A DNA stretch of 64,000 bases, taken from contig JBBSJP010000011.1 of the NCBI GenBank assembly GCA_038257155.1, forward strand, positions 53,311 through 117,310, given 5' to 3'. The position numbers and the translations under genes are program-made. The notes under the pieces are model-generated. The model was not told the origin of the DNA. It saw nothing but the letters and a program-made list of their open reading frames with translations, and did no database searches. This stretch comes from JANJTY01 sp038257155 (GTDB lineage Bacteria; Pseudomonadota; Gammaproteobacteria; Xanthomonadales; Xanthomonadaceae). Below are positions 33,289-42,300 of this stretch, piece by piece (the first letter of the stretch is position 1; every line of letters begins with the position of its first letter).

Positions 33289-34374
33289 ATGTCACGCGCC
33301 TTCAACTTCAGCGCCGGCCCCGCCGCGCTGCCGGAACCTGTTCTGCAACAAGCCCGCGACGAAATGCTCGAATGGCGCGGCGAGCGCGCTTCGGTCATGG
33401 AGGTCAGCCATCGCGGCAAGGGCTTTGTGGATGCCGCCGAGGAAGCCGAGCGCGATCTGCGCGCCTTGCTGGCGGTTCCGGAGAGTCACAGAATCCTGTT
33501 CCTGCAGGGTGGTGCAACGCAGCAGTTTGCCCAGATTCCGATGAATCTGGCCGCGCCGGACGATCGCGTTGACTATGTGGTCACCGGCGCCTGGGGCCAG
33601 AAAGCGGTTGCCGAAGCCAAACCCTATGCCCAGGTGTGCATTGCCGCCAGCTCCGAGGGCAGCAACTTCACCTCGGTGCCGGCACGACCGGAATGGAACC
33701 CGACGCCGGGCGCTGCCTACCTGCACTACACCCCGAATGAGACCATCCATGGCGTCGAGTTCCATCAGGTGCCGGACGTGGGCAACACGCCCCTGGTCGC
33801 GGATTTCTCGTCGACCATCCTGTCGCGGCCGCTGGATGTCGAGCGTTTTGGCCTGATCTACGCCGGGGCGCAGAAGAACATCGGCCCGGCCGGACTGGTG
33901 CTGGTCATCATCCGCGACGACATGCTGGAACGCGCGCCGCGGCCGATGGCGAAGATCTTCAGCTATGCGGCGCAGGCCAAGGAAGGCTCGATGCTCAACA
34001 CGCCGCCGACCTTCGCCTGGTATCTGGCTGGCCTGGTGTTCAAGTGGATCGCGAAAGAGGGCGGCCTGGCTGCCATGGGCGAACGCAACCGCGCCAAGGC
34101 CGAGCTGCTGTATTCGGCCATCGACGGCTCGGGTGGCTACTACCGCAACCCGGTTGAAGTGGCCGCACGCTCCTGGATGAATGTGCCTTTCACCTTGCAC
34201 GACGCGGCGCTCGACAAGGCCTTCCTGGCTGAATCAGAGGCCGCCGGTCTGTTGGCGCTGAAGGGCCATCGTGCGGTGGGCGGCATGCGTGCCTCGATCT
34301 ACAACGCCATGCCGATCGAAGGCGTGCAGGCGCTGGTGGATTTCATGGCCGATTTCTCTCGCCGCAACGGCTGA
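33289..34374 (+). CDS. serC: Phosphoserine aminotransferase
   Basis: 361 residues, normal for SerC. It starts MSRAFNFSAGPAALPE and has the pyridoxal-phosphate lysine in LIYAGAQKNIGPAG. The C-terminus ends in GGMRASIYNAMP, the family signature. It makes 3-phosphoserine from 3-phosphohydroxypyruvate (serine synthesis) and serves pyridoxine synthesis. GGAG lies 6-9 nt before the ATG. It is followed by serA, 81 bp away, which makes its substrate. Confidence 0.98.
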   Translation: MSRAFNFSAGPAALPEPVLQQARDEMLEWRGERASVMEVSHRGKGFVDAAEEAERDLRALLAVPESHRILFLQGGATQQFAQIPMNLAAPDDRVDYVVTGAWGQKAVAEAKPYAQVCIAASSEGSNFTSVPARPEWNPTPGAAYLHYTPNETIHGVEFHQVPDVGNTPLVADFSSTILSRPLDVERFGLIYAGAQKNIGPAGLVLVIIRDDMLERAPRPMAKIFSYAAQAKEGSMLNTPPTFAWYLAGLVFKWIAKEGGLAAMGERNRAKAELLYSAIDGSGGYYRNPVEVAARSWMNVPFTLHDAALDKAFLAESEAAGLLALKGHRAVGGMRASIYNAMPIEGVQALVDFMADFSRRNG

Positions 34375-34455
34375 CAGCCTCTACACCAAAACACCAGAGG
34401 CCGCGCGAAGCGGTCCGTGACCCGTGGGAGGGTCATCCATCACAGCGAGCCCCGC

Positions 34456-35616
34456 ATGTACACGATCCAGACCCTCAACAACATTTCCCGCAACGGCCTG
34501 GAGCGCCTGCCCAGCGAGCGCTACCGCGTGGCGACCGAGATCGCCGAGCCGGACGCGATCCTGCTGCGCTCGGCCGACATGCACAAGCTCGACACGCCAC
34601 GCTCGGTCAAAGCGGTGGCGCGCGCCGGCGCCGGCACCAACAATATTCCGATCGAGAAGTTCTCCGAGCGCGGCGTGCCGGTCTTCAATGCGCCCGGCGC
34701 CAATGCCAATGCGGTGAAGGAACTGGTCATCGCCGGCATGCTGATGGCGGCGCGAAACCTTGGCGAGGCGCTGGATTTCGTTGACACGCTGAAAGAGCAT
34801 CCGGATCCGGAAAAGGCCATGGAGGCCGAGAAGAAGCGCTTCGCCGGTTTCGAGCTGTCGGGCCGTACGCTGGGCGTCATCGGACTGGGTGCGATCGGCG
34901 TGCGCGTCGCCAACGCGGCTCGCGCGCTCGGCATGCGGGTCTATGGCTTCGACCCGCACATGACGGTCGAAGGCGCCTGGCAGCTGTCGTCCGACGTGAT
35001 CAAGGCCGGCAGCCTGAACGAGCTTTACGCGGCCTCCGATTTCATCAGCTTCCATGTGCCGCTCAACGACGCCACCCGCGGACTGTTTGCCCTGGCTTCG
35101 CTCGGCGTAGTGCGCCCCGGCGTGGTGCTGCTGAACTTTGCGCGCGGCGGTGTGATCGCACAGGACGCGCTGCGCGAGGGCCTCACCAACGGCAGCATCG
35201 GGCGCTACGTCTGCGACTTCCCGGCGCCGGAGTTCATCGGCCATCCGCGCGTCATCGCCATGCCGCACCTGGGGGCATCCACGGCGGAGGCCGAAGAGAA
35301 CTGCGCGCTGATGGTGGTAGATCAGCTGCGCGACTTCCTCGAGAACGGCAATGTGGTGAACTCGGTCAATTTTCCCACCACGCGCATGTCGCGCGAGGGC
35401 ACCGTGCGGCTCTGCGTCGCCAATTCCAATCGCCCGAACATGATCGGCCAGCTCTCGCACGTGCTGGGCGAAGCCGGCATCAATATCCACCAGATGCACA
35501 ATGCCTCGCGCGGCGGGCTGGCCTACAACCTGGTCGACGTGGATTCCGAAGTTCCAGCGGAAGTCCTCGCCGTGATCGCCAAGATTGACGGCATCCTGTC
35601 GGTGCGGGTCGTGTAA
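34456..35616 (+). CDS. serA: D-3-phosphoglycerate dehydrogenase
   Basis: 386 residues. It has the NAD-binding GLGAIG near residue 139, the catalytic Arg in NFARGG, the Glu region PEFIGHP and His in MPHLGAST. A C-terminal ACT domain from about 315 (ANSNRPNMIGQLSHVLGEAG) probably binds serine for feedback. It lacks the intervening allosteric domain of the long forms. It catalyses the first step of serine synthesis, directly before SerC in the pathway. The stop codon overlaps the pheA ATG by one base. The start ATG at 34456 gives the expected MYTIQTLNNIS. Confidence 0.96.
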   Translation: MYTIQTLNNISRNGLERLPSERYRVATEIAEPDAILLRSADMHKLDTPRSVKAVARAGAGTNNIPIEKFSERGVPVFNAPGANANAVKELVIAGMLMAARNLGEALDFVDTLKEHPDPEKAMEAEKKRFAGFELSGRTLGVIGLGAIGVRVANAARALGMRVYGFDPHMTVEGAWQLSSDVIKAGSLNELYAASDFISFHVPLNDATRGLFALASLGVVRPGVVLLNFARGGVIAQDALREGLTNGSIGRYVCDFPAPEFIGHPRVIAMPHLGASTAEAEENCALMVVDQLRDFLENGNVVNSVNFPTTRMSREGTVRLCVANSNRPNMIGQLSHVLGEAGINIHQMHNASRGGLAYNLVDVDSEVPAEVLAVIAKIDGILSVRVV

Positions 35617-36806
35617 TGGCCACGCGCAGGGACAAGGGCAAACTGGATGGTCCGGCCAAGCCAGCTGCCAAGGCAGGCAAGTCAAGGCAGGCGGCCCGCG
35701 GCAAGGCGTCTGCCAAGTCGGCTGAGCCGTCCCCGGACCTGGGTGAGGTGCGCGGCCGCATCGACAGTATCGATCGCGAGATCCAGAACCTGATCGGCGA
35801 GCGCGCGCGTTGGGCGCAGCAAGTGGGCAAGGCAAAAGGCCCGCTCAAGGCAGCCGTGGATTACTACCGTCCCGAGCGCGAAGCCCAGGTTTTGCGCATG
35901 GTGGTGGATCGCAACCCTGGGCCGCTGACCGACGAAGTACTGGTGCGCCTGTTCCGCGAAATCATGTCAGCCTGCCTGGCGCAGCAGGAACCGCTGAAAG
36001 TCGGCTACCTCGGACCGCAGGGCACGTTTTCCGAGCAGGCGGTGCACAAGCACTTTGGCCATTCGGCCAATGGCATGCCGATGAGCAGCATCGAGGAAGT
36101 GTTCCAGGAGGTCGAAGCCAAGAACGCCGACTTCGGCGTGGTGCCGGTGGAGAACTCCGGTCAGGGAACGATCCAGTCGACGCTGGACATGTTCCTGACC
36201 TCCAATCTGAAAATCTGCGGCGAAGTCGAACTGCGCGTGCACCAGCACCTGCTGTCGCGCACCGGCCGCATGGAAGATATCGAGCGCGTCTACGGCCATC
36301 CGCAGTCATTGGCGCAGTGCAAGACCTGGCTGCGGCAGAACCTGCCGAATGCCGAAAAGCTTCCCATGGTCAGCAACGCCGAAGCGGCCAAACGTGCGCG
36401 CAACAGCGACGATGCGGCTGCGATTGCCGGCGAGAGTGCCGCGCTCGTTTATGGGCTGAACATCGTCGCTGGCCCGATCGAGGATAGACCCGACAACACC
36501 ACGCGCTTCCTGGTGCTGGGTCGCGAACTGTTCACGCCCTCGGGACACGATCGCACCTCCCTGCTGGTGTTCGTCAAGGATCAGCCCGGCGCCCTGTTCA
36601 ATGTGCTGCGACCGCTCGCCGAGCAGGGCCTGTCGATGAATCGCATCGAATCGCGCCCGGCGCACAGCGGCAAGTGGCAGTACGCCTTCTTCATTGACTT
36701 CAACGGCCACGTCGATGACCCGGGCGTGCGCCAGGCGCTGAAGGAAGTCGACCAGTTCGCCTCGCGGGTGACCATTCTTGGGTCGTATCCGGTGGCGGTG
36801 TTGTAG
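35616..36806 (+). CDS. pheA: Bifunctional chorismate mutase/prephenate dehydratase
   Basis: 396 residues. Residues 1-40 are an unusual Lys/Ala/Gly/Ser-rich extension. The chorismate mutase helix domain follows (RGRIDSIDREIQNLIGERAR, about 45-125). The dehydratase domain starts YLGPQGTFSEQA (about 130) and has NTTRFLVL. A C-terminal ACT domain carries ESRPAHSGKW, the phenylalanine-binding motif. It converts chorismate to phenylpyruvate. The ATG overlaps the serA stop, so the two are translationally coupled. The extension is not part of the known catalytic domains. Confidence 0.96.
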   Translation: MATRRDKGKLDGPAKPAAKAGKSRQAARGKASAKSAEPSPDLGEVRGRIDSIDREIQNLIGERARWAQQVGKAKGPLKAAVDYYRPEREAQVLRMVVDRNPGPLTDEVLVRLFREIMSACLAQQEPLKVGYLGPQGTFSEQAVHKHFGHSANGMPMSSIEEVFQEVEAKNADFGVVPVENSGQGTIQSTLDMFLTSNLKICGEVELRVHQHLLSRTGRMEDIERVYGHPQSLAQCKTWLRQNLPNAEKLPMVSNAEAAKRARNSDDAAAIAGESAALVYGLNIVAGPIEDRPDNTTRFLVLGRELFTPSGHDRTSLLVFVKDQPGALFNVLRPLAEQGLSMNRIESRPAHSGKWQYAFFIDFNGHVDDPGVRQALKEVDQFASRVTILGSYPVAVL

Positions 36807-36816
36807 GTTTGTTGAG

Positions 36817-37107
36817 AGCAAGATCAGGAGCTGCAACGCAGAGGCGCAGAGGACGCAGAGACGCGCAGAGAAGAGCAGGAGAACAGCAGAGGTAGAGCAA
36901 GAGCTGTTGGAAGGGAGTAGCAGAGCAAAGCGAAGGGGCTGAAGGCAGCAAGCTATCGGCAAGCTTCCCTATCCACAACCGGGATTTCTTTTGCAGCGCT
37001 TCTTGTCCTGGCTTATTTGTTGCGCTTCTCCCCCTTTCATTTTCTTTGCTGTTCTCTGCGCGTCTCTGCGTTCTTTGCGCCTCTGCGTTGCAGCTCTTGA
37101 TCCTGCT
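36817..37107. repeat. Long inverted repeat, 56-bp arms
   Basis: 36817-36872 is the reverse complement of 37052-37107 in 52 of 56 positions; three of the four mismatches would be G.U pairs in RNA. The right arm is of the 'TTCTCTGCGCGTCTCTGCG' type found scattered in many bacterial genomes. The 179-bp spacer has related purine-rich pieces. It fills the 338-bp gap between pheA and hisC, where I see no gene. Confidence 0.85.
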
Positions 37108-37144
37108 CCTATCAAACATCAGTCCAAATCCGCGGAAGCGTTAA

Positions 37145-38269
37145 ATGTCACCAGCAAGTCCCGACTTCGAAGCCCTCGCCCAGCCCGGCATTCGGGGCCT
37201 GCGCGCGTATGATCCCGGCCACGATGTGGTCGCGCTGCGGACGCGTTTCGGCGAGCAGCTAGTCGAGCTGGGGTCGAACGAGAATCCGTTTGGCTTCAGT
37301 CCCAGGGTCCTGGATGCCATCCAGGAAGCGCTGCCGCTGCTGCATCGCTATCCGGACCCGACCGGCGCGCGTCTGAAGCGCGCGCTTTCGGTGCAGTTTG
37401 ACTGGCCCGTCGAGGGCATCGTGCTGGGCAATGGCTCGCACGAGTTGTTGATGCAGTTCGCCCAGGTGTTCGCTGGCCCCGATGCTGCCGTGCTGGCCTC
37501 GCGTCATGGCTTTGCCGTGTACGCATTGGCCGCCAATACAGTTGGCGCGCCGCTGCGACTGGCCGAGTCGCTGCCGCTCAGCAATCCGATGCCCCTGGGT
37601 CATGATCTCGATGCCCTGCTTGCCGCCTGCACGCCGGACGTGCGGCTTTGCTACCTGTGCAATCCCAGCAATCCAGTGGGCACCTGGTTCGAGGTCGATG
37701 CGCTGAAGAGCTTTCTGCGCCGCCTGCCGCGCGAGGTGGTGGTGGTGCTGGACGAGGCCTACATCGAGTATCGCGATCCGGCCGTCAGCATGCGCAGCCG
37801 CGATCTGCTCAAGGACTTTCCCAATCTGGTGCTGGCGCGGACGTTCTCCAAGATTCATGGCCTGGCCGGCCTGCGCGTGGGCTATGCGTTGGCCAATCCA
37901 TCGATCATCGCCTTGCTCGACCGACTGCGTGAGAGCTTCAATGTCAACGCGCTGGGGCTGGCCGCCGCCGAGGCTGCGCTGGGCGATACCGAGCACGTGT
38001 CCCAGGTCCGCCAGCGCACTTCGCAGGGTCGCCTCAACCTCACCCGCGAACTGCGCGCGCGCGGCTGCAAGGTGTTTCCTTCCGCCACGAATTTTCTGCT
38101 TGTCGAGTTTGGTCCTGACACTGCGAAGATTGAGGCGGCGCTGGTGAAGAAGGGTGTCATCCTGCGTCCCATGGCGGGCTATGGACTGCCGGAATGCCTG
38201 CGCATCACCATCGGCACTCCCGACGAGAAGTCTCGGCTGTTGGTGGCGCTGGACGAAGTGCGCGGATGA
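37145..38269 (+). CDS. hisC: Histidinol-phosphate aminotransferase (aromatic transaminase candidate)
   Basis: 374 residues, fold type I pyridoxal-phosphate enzyme. SNENPFG lies near residue 44, YLCNPSNPVGT at about 175, DEAY at about 203 and the Schiff-base lysine in ARTFSKIHGLAGLRVGY. It carries out the last nitrogen transfer of histidine synthesis. Lying between pheA and aroA and away from other his genes, it may also act on aromatic keto acids, as HisC2-type enzymes do in this cluster. The stop overlaps the aroA start (ATGA). Confidence 0.92.
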   Translation: MSPASPDFEALAQPGIRGLRAYDPGHDVVALRTRFGEQLVELGSNENPFGFSPRVLDAIQEALPLLHRYPDPTGARLKRALSVQFDWPVEGIVLGNGSHELLMQFAQVFAGPDAAVLASRHGFAVYALAANTVGAPLRLAESLPLSNPMPLGHDLDALLAACTPDVRLCYLCNPSNPVGTWFEVDALKSFLRRLPREVVVVLDEAYIEYRDPAVSMRSRDLLKDFPNLVLARTFSKIHGLAGLRVGYALANPSIIALLDRLRESFNVNALGLAAAEAALGDTEHVSQVRQRTSQGRLNLTRELRARGCKVFPSATNFLLVEFGPDTAKIEAALVKKGVILRPMAGYGLPECLRITIGTPDEKSRLLVALDEVRG

Positions 38270-39591
38270 ACGAGCTGGACTGGATTGCGTCGCGTGGCCA
38301 GCCTTTGCGAGGTGAACTGCGCGTACCCGGCGACAAGTCGGTATCGCACCGCGCCATCATGCTCGGTGCTATCGCTGAAGGTGTGACGCGTGTTGAGGGC
38401 TTTCTGGAAGGCGAAGACACCATCGCCACGGCGCGCGCCTTTGCGCAGATGGGCGTGCGTATCGAGTCTCCAGAACCTGGCGTGCGACTGATTCATGGCG
38501 TTGGCCTGCATGGTCTGCAGGCGCCAGAGGATCCGATTGACTGCGGCAATGCGGGCACCGGCATGCGGCTGATGGCCGGGTTGCTGGCAGGCCAGCGCTT
38601 TGCCAGCGTGCTGACGGGTGATGCTTCGCTGTCGCGGCGCCCGATGCGGCGGGTGATCGACCCGCTGACTCGGATGGGCGCGTGCATCGATTCCGCGGCG
38701 GGCGGCCTTCCGCCCTTGCGGATTCAGCCAAGCACGAGCCTGCAAGGCATCGAAATCACTACGGACGTTGCCAGTGCTCAGGTCAAGTCGGCGATCCTGT
38801 TGGCCGGGCTCTACGCGCAGGGTGAGACGCAGGTTCGCGAGCCGCATCCAACCCGTGACTACACCGAGCGCATGCTTTCCGCTCTGGGTTGGCCAATCGA
38901 ATTCGGGCCCGGCTGGGCGCGACTGAGCGGCGGCCACCGCCTGACCGCACGCGACGTCCGCGTGCCGGCCGACTTCTCCTCGGCCGCGTTCTTTCTGGTC
39001 GCTGCCAGCATCATCCCCGGCTCCGACCTGTTGCTGCGCCGCGTCGGCATGAATCCACGCCGCACTGGCTTGCTGTCAGCCCTGCGCCTGATGGGCGCCG
39101 ACATCACCGAGCAGAACCCGGGCGAGGAGGGCGGCGAAGCCGTCGCCGACCTGCGCGTGCGATTCGCCGAGCTTCGCGGAATCGACGTACCCGAGGCCCT
39201 GGTGCCGGACATGATCGATGAGTTTCCGGCTTTGTTTGTGGCAGCTGCGGCTGCGCAGGGAACGACGCGTGTCTCTGGAGCAGCCGAATTGCGGATCAAG
39301 GAATCGGATCGCATTGCCGGCATGGCGCGTGGTCTTCGCCAGCTGGGTGTGGCGATCGAGGAAACTCCGGACGGTGCGTTGATTCATGGCGGTGAAATCC
39401 GCGGCGGCAGCGTCGACAGTTTAGGTGATCACCGCCTTGCGATGAGCTTTGCCATCGCGGCACAGCTTGCCAGCGGCGACGTGCGAATCAGCGATTGCGC
39501 CAATGTTGCGACATCGTTTCCGGGGTTTGTCGAGCTGGCGACCTCGGCTGGGTTCGCGCTGAAGACATATCGGGATTCTCTTCTTGCCTGA
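38266..39591 (+). CDS. aroA: 3-phosphoshikimate 1-carboxyvinyltransferase
   Basis: 441 residues, normal for EPSP synthase. Signature segments are PGDKSVSHRAIML (about 24-36), GNAGTGMRLMAG (about 93-104) and RIKESDRIAGMA (about 345). DHRLAMSFAIA follows near the C-terminus. It joins shikimate-3-phosphate and phosphoenolpyruvate in the chorismate pathway. The start overlaps hisC by 4 nt (ATGA), so expression is coupled. In many gammaproteobacteria cmk follows directly; here cmk is 15.7 kb away. Confidence 0.98.
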   Translation: MNELDWIASRGQPLRGELRVPGDKSVSHRAIMLGAIAEGVTRVEGFLEGEDTIATARAFAQMGVRIESPEPGVRLIHGVGLHGLQAPEDPIDCGNAGTGMRLMAGLLAGQRFASVLTGDASLSRRPMRRVIDPLTRMGACIDSAAGGLPPLRIQPSTSLQGIEITTDVASAQVKSAILLAGLYAQGETQVREPHPTRDYTERMLSALGWPIEFGPGWARLSGGHRLTARDVRVPADFSSAAFFLVAASIIPGSDLLLRRVGMNPRRTGLLSALRLMGADITEQNPGEEGGEAVADLRVRFAELRGIDVPEALVPDMIDEFPALFVAAAAAQGTTRVSGAAELRIKESDRIAGMARGLRQLGVAIEETPDGALIHGGEIRGGSVDSLGDHRLAMSFAIAAQLASGDVRISDCANVATSFPGFVELATSAGFALKTYRDSLLA

Positions 39592-39690
39592 AAGCGGAAT
39601 CTGTATGGTGTAAGCTTCGCGGGCCCGTGGGTTGGCTTGTCTATCGAGCACATATCGCCCCGGGTTTCCGTCTCCAGAATCTTGAACCCT

Positions 39691-41364
39691 ATGAAGTCTT
39701 CCAATGCCCTCAGGCTGGCGTTCTGCCTTGCCTTCCTGCTACCGCTTCAGTCTGTGTCCGCCGACTCTCAGGGTGTGACTCCGGTCGTCTTCGTCAAGGG
39801 CGACGCAACTGGCGCTAATGATGGCAGTTCGTGGGCCGATGCCTTTACCGACTTGCAGTCAGGTTTGGCGCTCGACGGCGTTGAAATCTGGGTGGCGCGC
39901 GGCCTCTACGTGCCAGGCAACACTCGCGAGAGTCGGTTTCAAATCCGCGACGGGGTGCGAGTCTACGGTGGATTCTTGGGAGACGAGTCCGTGCGCGAGG
40001 AACGCGACTGGCAGACAAATGTCACGGTGCTGAGCGGAGACATCGGCGGCGACGATGTTGTCGATGAGCACGGTGTGGTATTGGATGCCAATGCTATCGT
40101 CGGAGAGAACGCCTACAACGTGGTGTATTTCAGGGGCTCCGATCCCCAGGCCCCAATTCTTGGTCCCGAGACCGTTCTGGACGGGTTTGCTATCACGGCG
40201 GGTCAAGCAACAGGTCCCCCTGGTGAGTGGGACGGGGGTGGAATCCGTTGTAGCGCACGAGGCGAAATTTTCGACCCAGCGCAATGCAGCCCGTCGCTAT
40301 CGAACCTCGTGGTCCGAGGGAACGCGGCTGTGCGCAACGGTGGCGGCTTCCATGCTGTTGCTAATTATGGGCAAATCAGTTTTGAAATGCGGAACACGAC
40401 GTTTGTCGGAAATGCTGCTGGGCAGGGAGGCGGGGCCATGCAAATCGACGCCATGAGCTCTTCTTTCACGGTGAGTAGGCAGCTCCTGGAGGGCATCGAA
40501 TTTCTAGAAAATCGCGCGATGGTGCGAGGCGGAGCCGTTTCAGTTTACTTTGGGACGGGAGCAAATCTGGACCTGGAAATGAAAGATGTCGTGTTCGAAG
40601 GAAACGTCGCCGCACAAGGCGCGGCGCTGTCATTGCTCGCATTCGACGGGATGGCGGATGTGCGTCTGAACCGGACTACCCTCGCGGGCAATCACGCGGT
40701 GGGCACTTCCGGCGATTCAGGCCAAGGCGGCGCGCTTTCCGCATTGATTGAAGTCTTCGCGTCACTCGACCTCACCGTCGTCAACTCCGAAGTCCTGAAC
40801 AATACTGCGGATCAGAACGGTGGAGGGATAGTCCTTCGAGCCAACGATGGCTTAATAGCAGCCACGCTGATGAACTCCACAATCAGGGACAACCAAGCTC
40901 CTCTGGGTGGAGCTATCAACGCAAGAGTGGGAGAGTTTGGCGGTCAGATTGAAGTTGCCTTGCACAACAGCATCGCATGGGGCAATACAGCAGAATCCGC
41001 GGATTTTGCTTTCGTGGCGGGCACGGCAAACGGCACGGCAGCACTGTCCTTTGCCAATTCGTTGATCGAGGGCGGCGTCTCCGGCGAACACGTCGTGCTG
41101 CTGGACAATGCAAGCTCGACAGATCTCGGCGACAACCTCACCAGCGATCCGCGATTTGTGTCGAGCAGCGATTCGCGCCTTCAAGGCGGTTCGCCTGCCG
41201 TCGATACGGGCGACAACAGTGTTGATGTGGGTGACTTCGATCTGGCCGGCGACGTTCGCCGCATCGACGGCAACCGCGATGGCGCAGCCATCATCGACAT
41301 GGGTGCCTACGAATACGGCGCGGACATCATCTTCAGCAGTGGTTTCGAGGCGCAGCCGAAGTAG
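39691..41364 (+). CDS. Exported parallel beta-helix protein with choice-of-anchor-Q-like end
   Basis: 557 residues. A signal peptide (SADS near residue 25) is followed by FVKGDATGANDGSSWADAF, the usual opening of polymorphic outer-membrane/right-handed beta-helix proteins. Repeats such as GNAAVRNGGGF, GNAAGQGGGAM and NNTADQNGGGIV make up the body. Near the end are GSPAVDTGDN and DMGAYEYG, which resemble the choice-of-anchor Q region, then the tail IIFSSGFEAQPK. The codon choice is visibly less GC-rich than that of its neighbours, a hint of transfer or relaxed selection. It is probably secreted or surface-bound; its function is unknown. Confidence 0.85.
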   Translation: MKSSNALRLAFCLAFLLPLQSVSADSQGVTPVVFVKGDATGANDGSSWADAFTDLQSGLALDGVEIWVARGLYVPGNTRESRFQIRDGVRVYGGFLGDESVREERDWQTNVTVLSGDIGGDDVVDEHGVVLDANAIVGENAYNVVYFRGSDPQAPILGPETVLDGFAITAGQATGPPGEWDGGGIRCSARGEIFDPAQCSPSLSNLVVRGNAAVRNGGGFHAVANYGQISFEMRNTTFVGNAAGQGGGAMQIDAMSSSFTVSRQLLEGIEFLENRAMVRGGAVSVYFGTGANLDLEMKDVVFEGNVAAQGAALSLLAFDGMADVRLNRTTLAGNHAVGTSGDSGQGGALSALIEVFASLDLTVVNSEVLNNTADQNGGGIVLRANDGLIAATLMNSTIRDNQAPLGGAINARVGEFGGQIEVALHNSIAWGNTAESADFAFVAGTANGTAALSFANSLIEGGVSGEHVVLLDNASSTDLGDNLTSDPRFVSSSDSRLQGGSPAVDTGDNSVDVGDFDLAGDVRRIDGNRDGAAIIDMGAYEYGADIIFSSGFEAQPK

Positions 41365-41373
41365 GGTGCCGAC

Positions 41374-42300
41374 TCACCGCGGCGCTTGCGTCTGCGGATG
41401 AATCTCCGGATCGGTGACCGCGCGGCGGGCGAGGGCGGCTTCGCGGCGGGCGATGTAGACGTTGGAGGTGAAGATGATGGCGGCGCCGATCAGGGTGTAG
41501 CGGTCGAGGTTTTCGTCGAACAGCATCCAGCCCAGCAGGGCCACCACGGGCAGCTGGAGGAACCCGATCGGGGTCAGCAGGCTGGCTTCGCCGCGCTGCA
41601 GGGCGCGGGTCCAGCACATGTGTCCGGCGGTGCCGAGGAAACCGGCCAGCACGATCCACAGCCAGGTGATGCCGGTGGGCCAGACCCAGTACATCATCGC
41701 GGGGACGAGTGACATCGGCACCCATAGCAGGGTGGTCCACAACACGATGGCGTCGGCCTTTTCGGTGCGAGACAGCAGCTTGATGCTGACCGCGACCGAG
41801 CCGCTCAGCGCGGCGGCGATCAGTGCAATGAGGGCACCGATCTGGAAGCCATCGGCACCCGGCCGCACGATCACGATCACACCAAGGAAGCCTATGATCA
41901 CCGCAGTCCAGCGCCGCGCGCGCACCACTTCGCCCAGCACGAATACCGCCAGGATGGTGACGAACAGCGGAGTCGAGTAGGAGATCGATACCGCCTGCGC
42001 CAGCGGCAGGTTCACGATCGCCCAGAAGCCGCACAGCATTGACGCAATACCGACCGCGCAGCGCAGCACGTACATGCCGAACTTGTCGGTGCGCAGCAGG
42101 CCCGGGCCATGGCGAATCAGCAGGGGCAGTGCGAACAGCAGGCCGAACAGGTTGCGGAAGAAGGCGATCTCGAACGGATGCAGTTCGCTGGATGCCAGGC
42201 GAATGGTGACCGCCATCAGGCCGAACATCATTGCGGCCACGGTCATCAGGCCGATGGCGATCCACAGCTGGCGGGCCGCGGCGTCGCCAGCGACACTCAC
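41374..42300 (-). CDS. EamA/DMT-family transporter
   Basis: 308 residues from a GTG start, ten hydrophobic helices in two EamA repeats (first: FGLMAVTIRLASSELHPFEIAFFRN; second from about 160). These drug/metabolite transporters export amino acids or other small molecules; the substrate cannot be told. The GTG overlaps the murB TGA by two bases, so it is co-translated as the last gene of the minus-strand set DUF4190-pyrD-murB-eamA. The C-terminus is a short charged tail. Confidence 0.9.
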   Translation of the reverse strand: MSVAGDAAARQLWIAIGLMTVAAMMFGLMAVTIRLASSELHPFEIAFFRNLFGLLFALPLLIRHGPGLLRTDKFGMYVLRCAVGIASMLCGFWAIVNLPLAQAVSISYSTPLFVTILAVFVLGEVVRARRWTAVIIGFLGVIVIVRPGADGFQIGALIALIAAALSGSVAVSIKLLSRTEKADAIVLWTTLLWVPMSLVPAMMYWVWPTGITWLWIVLAGFLGTAGHMCWTRALQRGEASLLTPIGFLQLPVVALLGWMLFDENLDRYTLIGAAIIFTSNVYIARREAALARRAVTDPEIHPQTQAPR

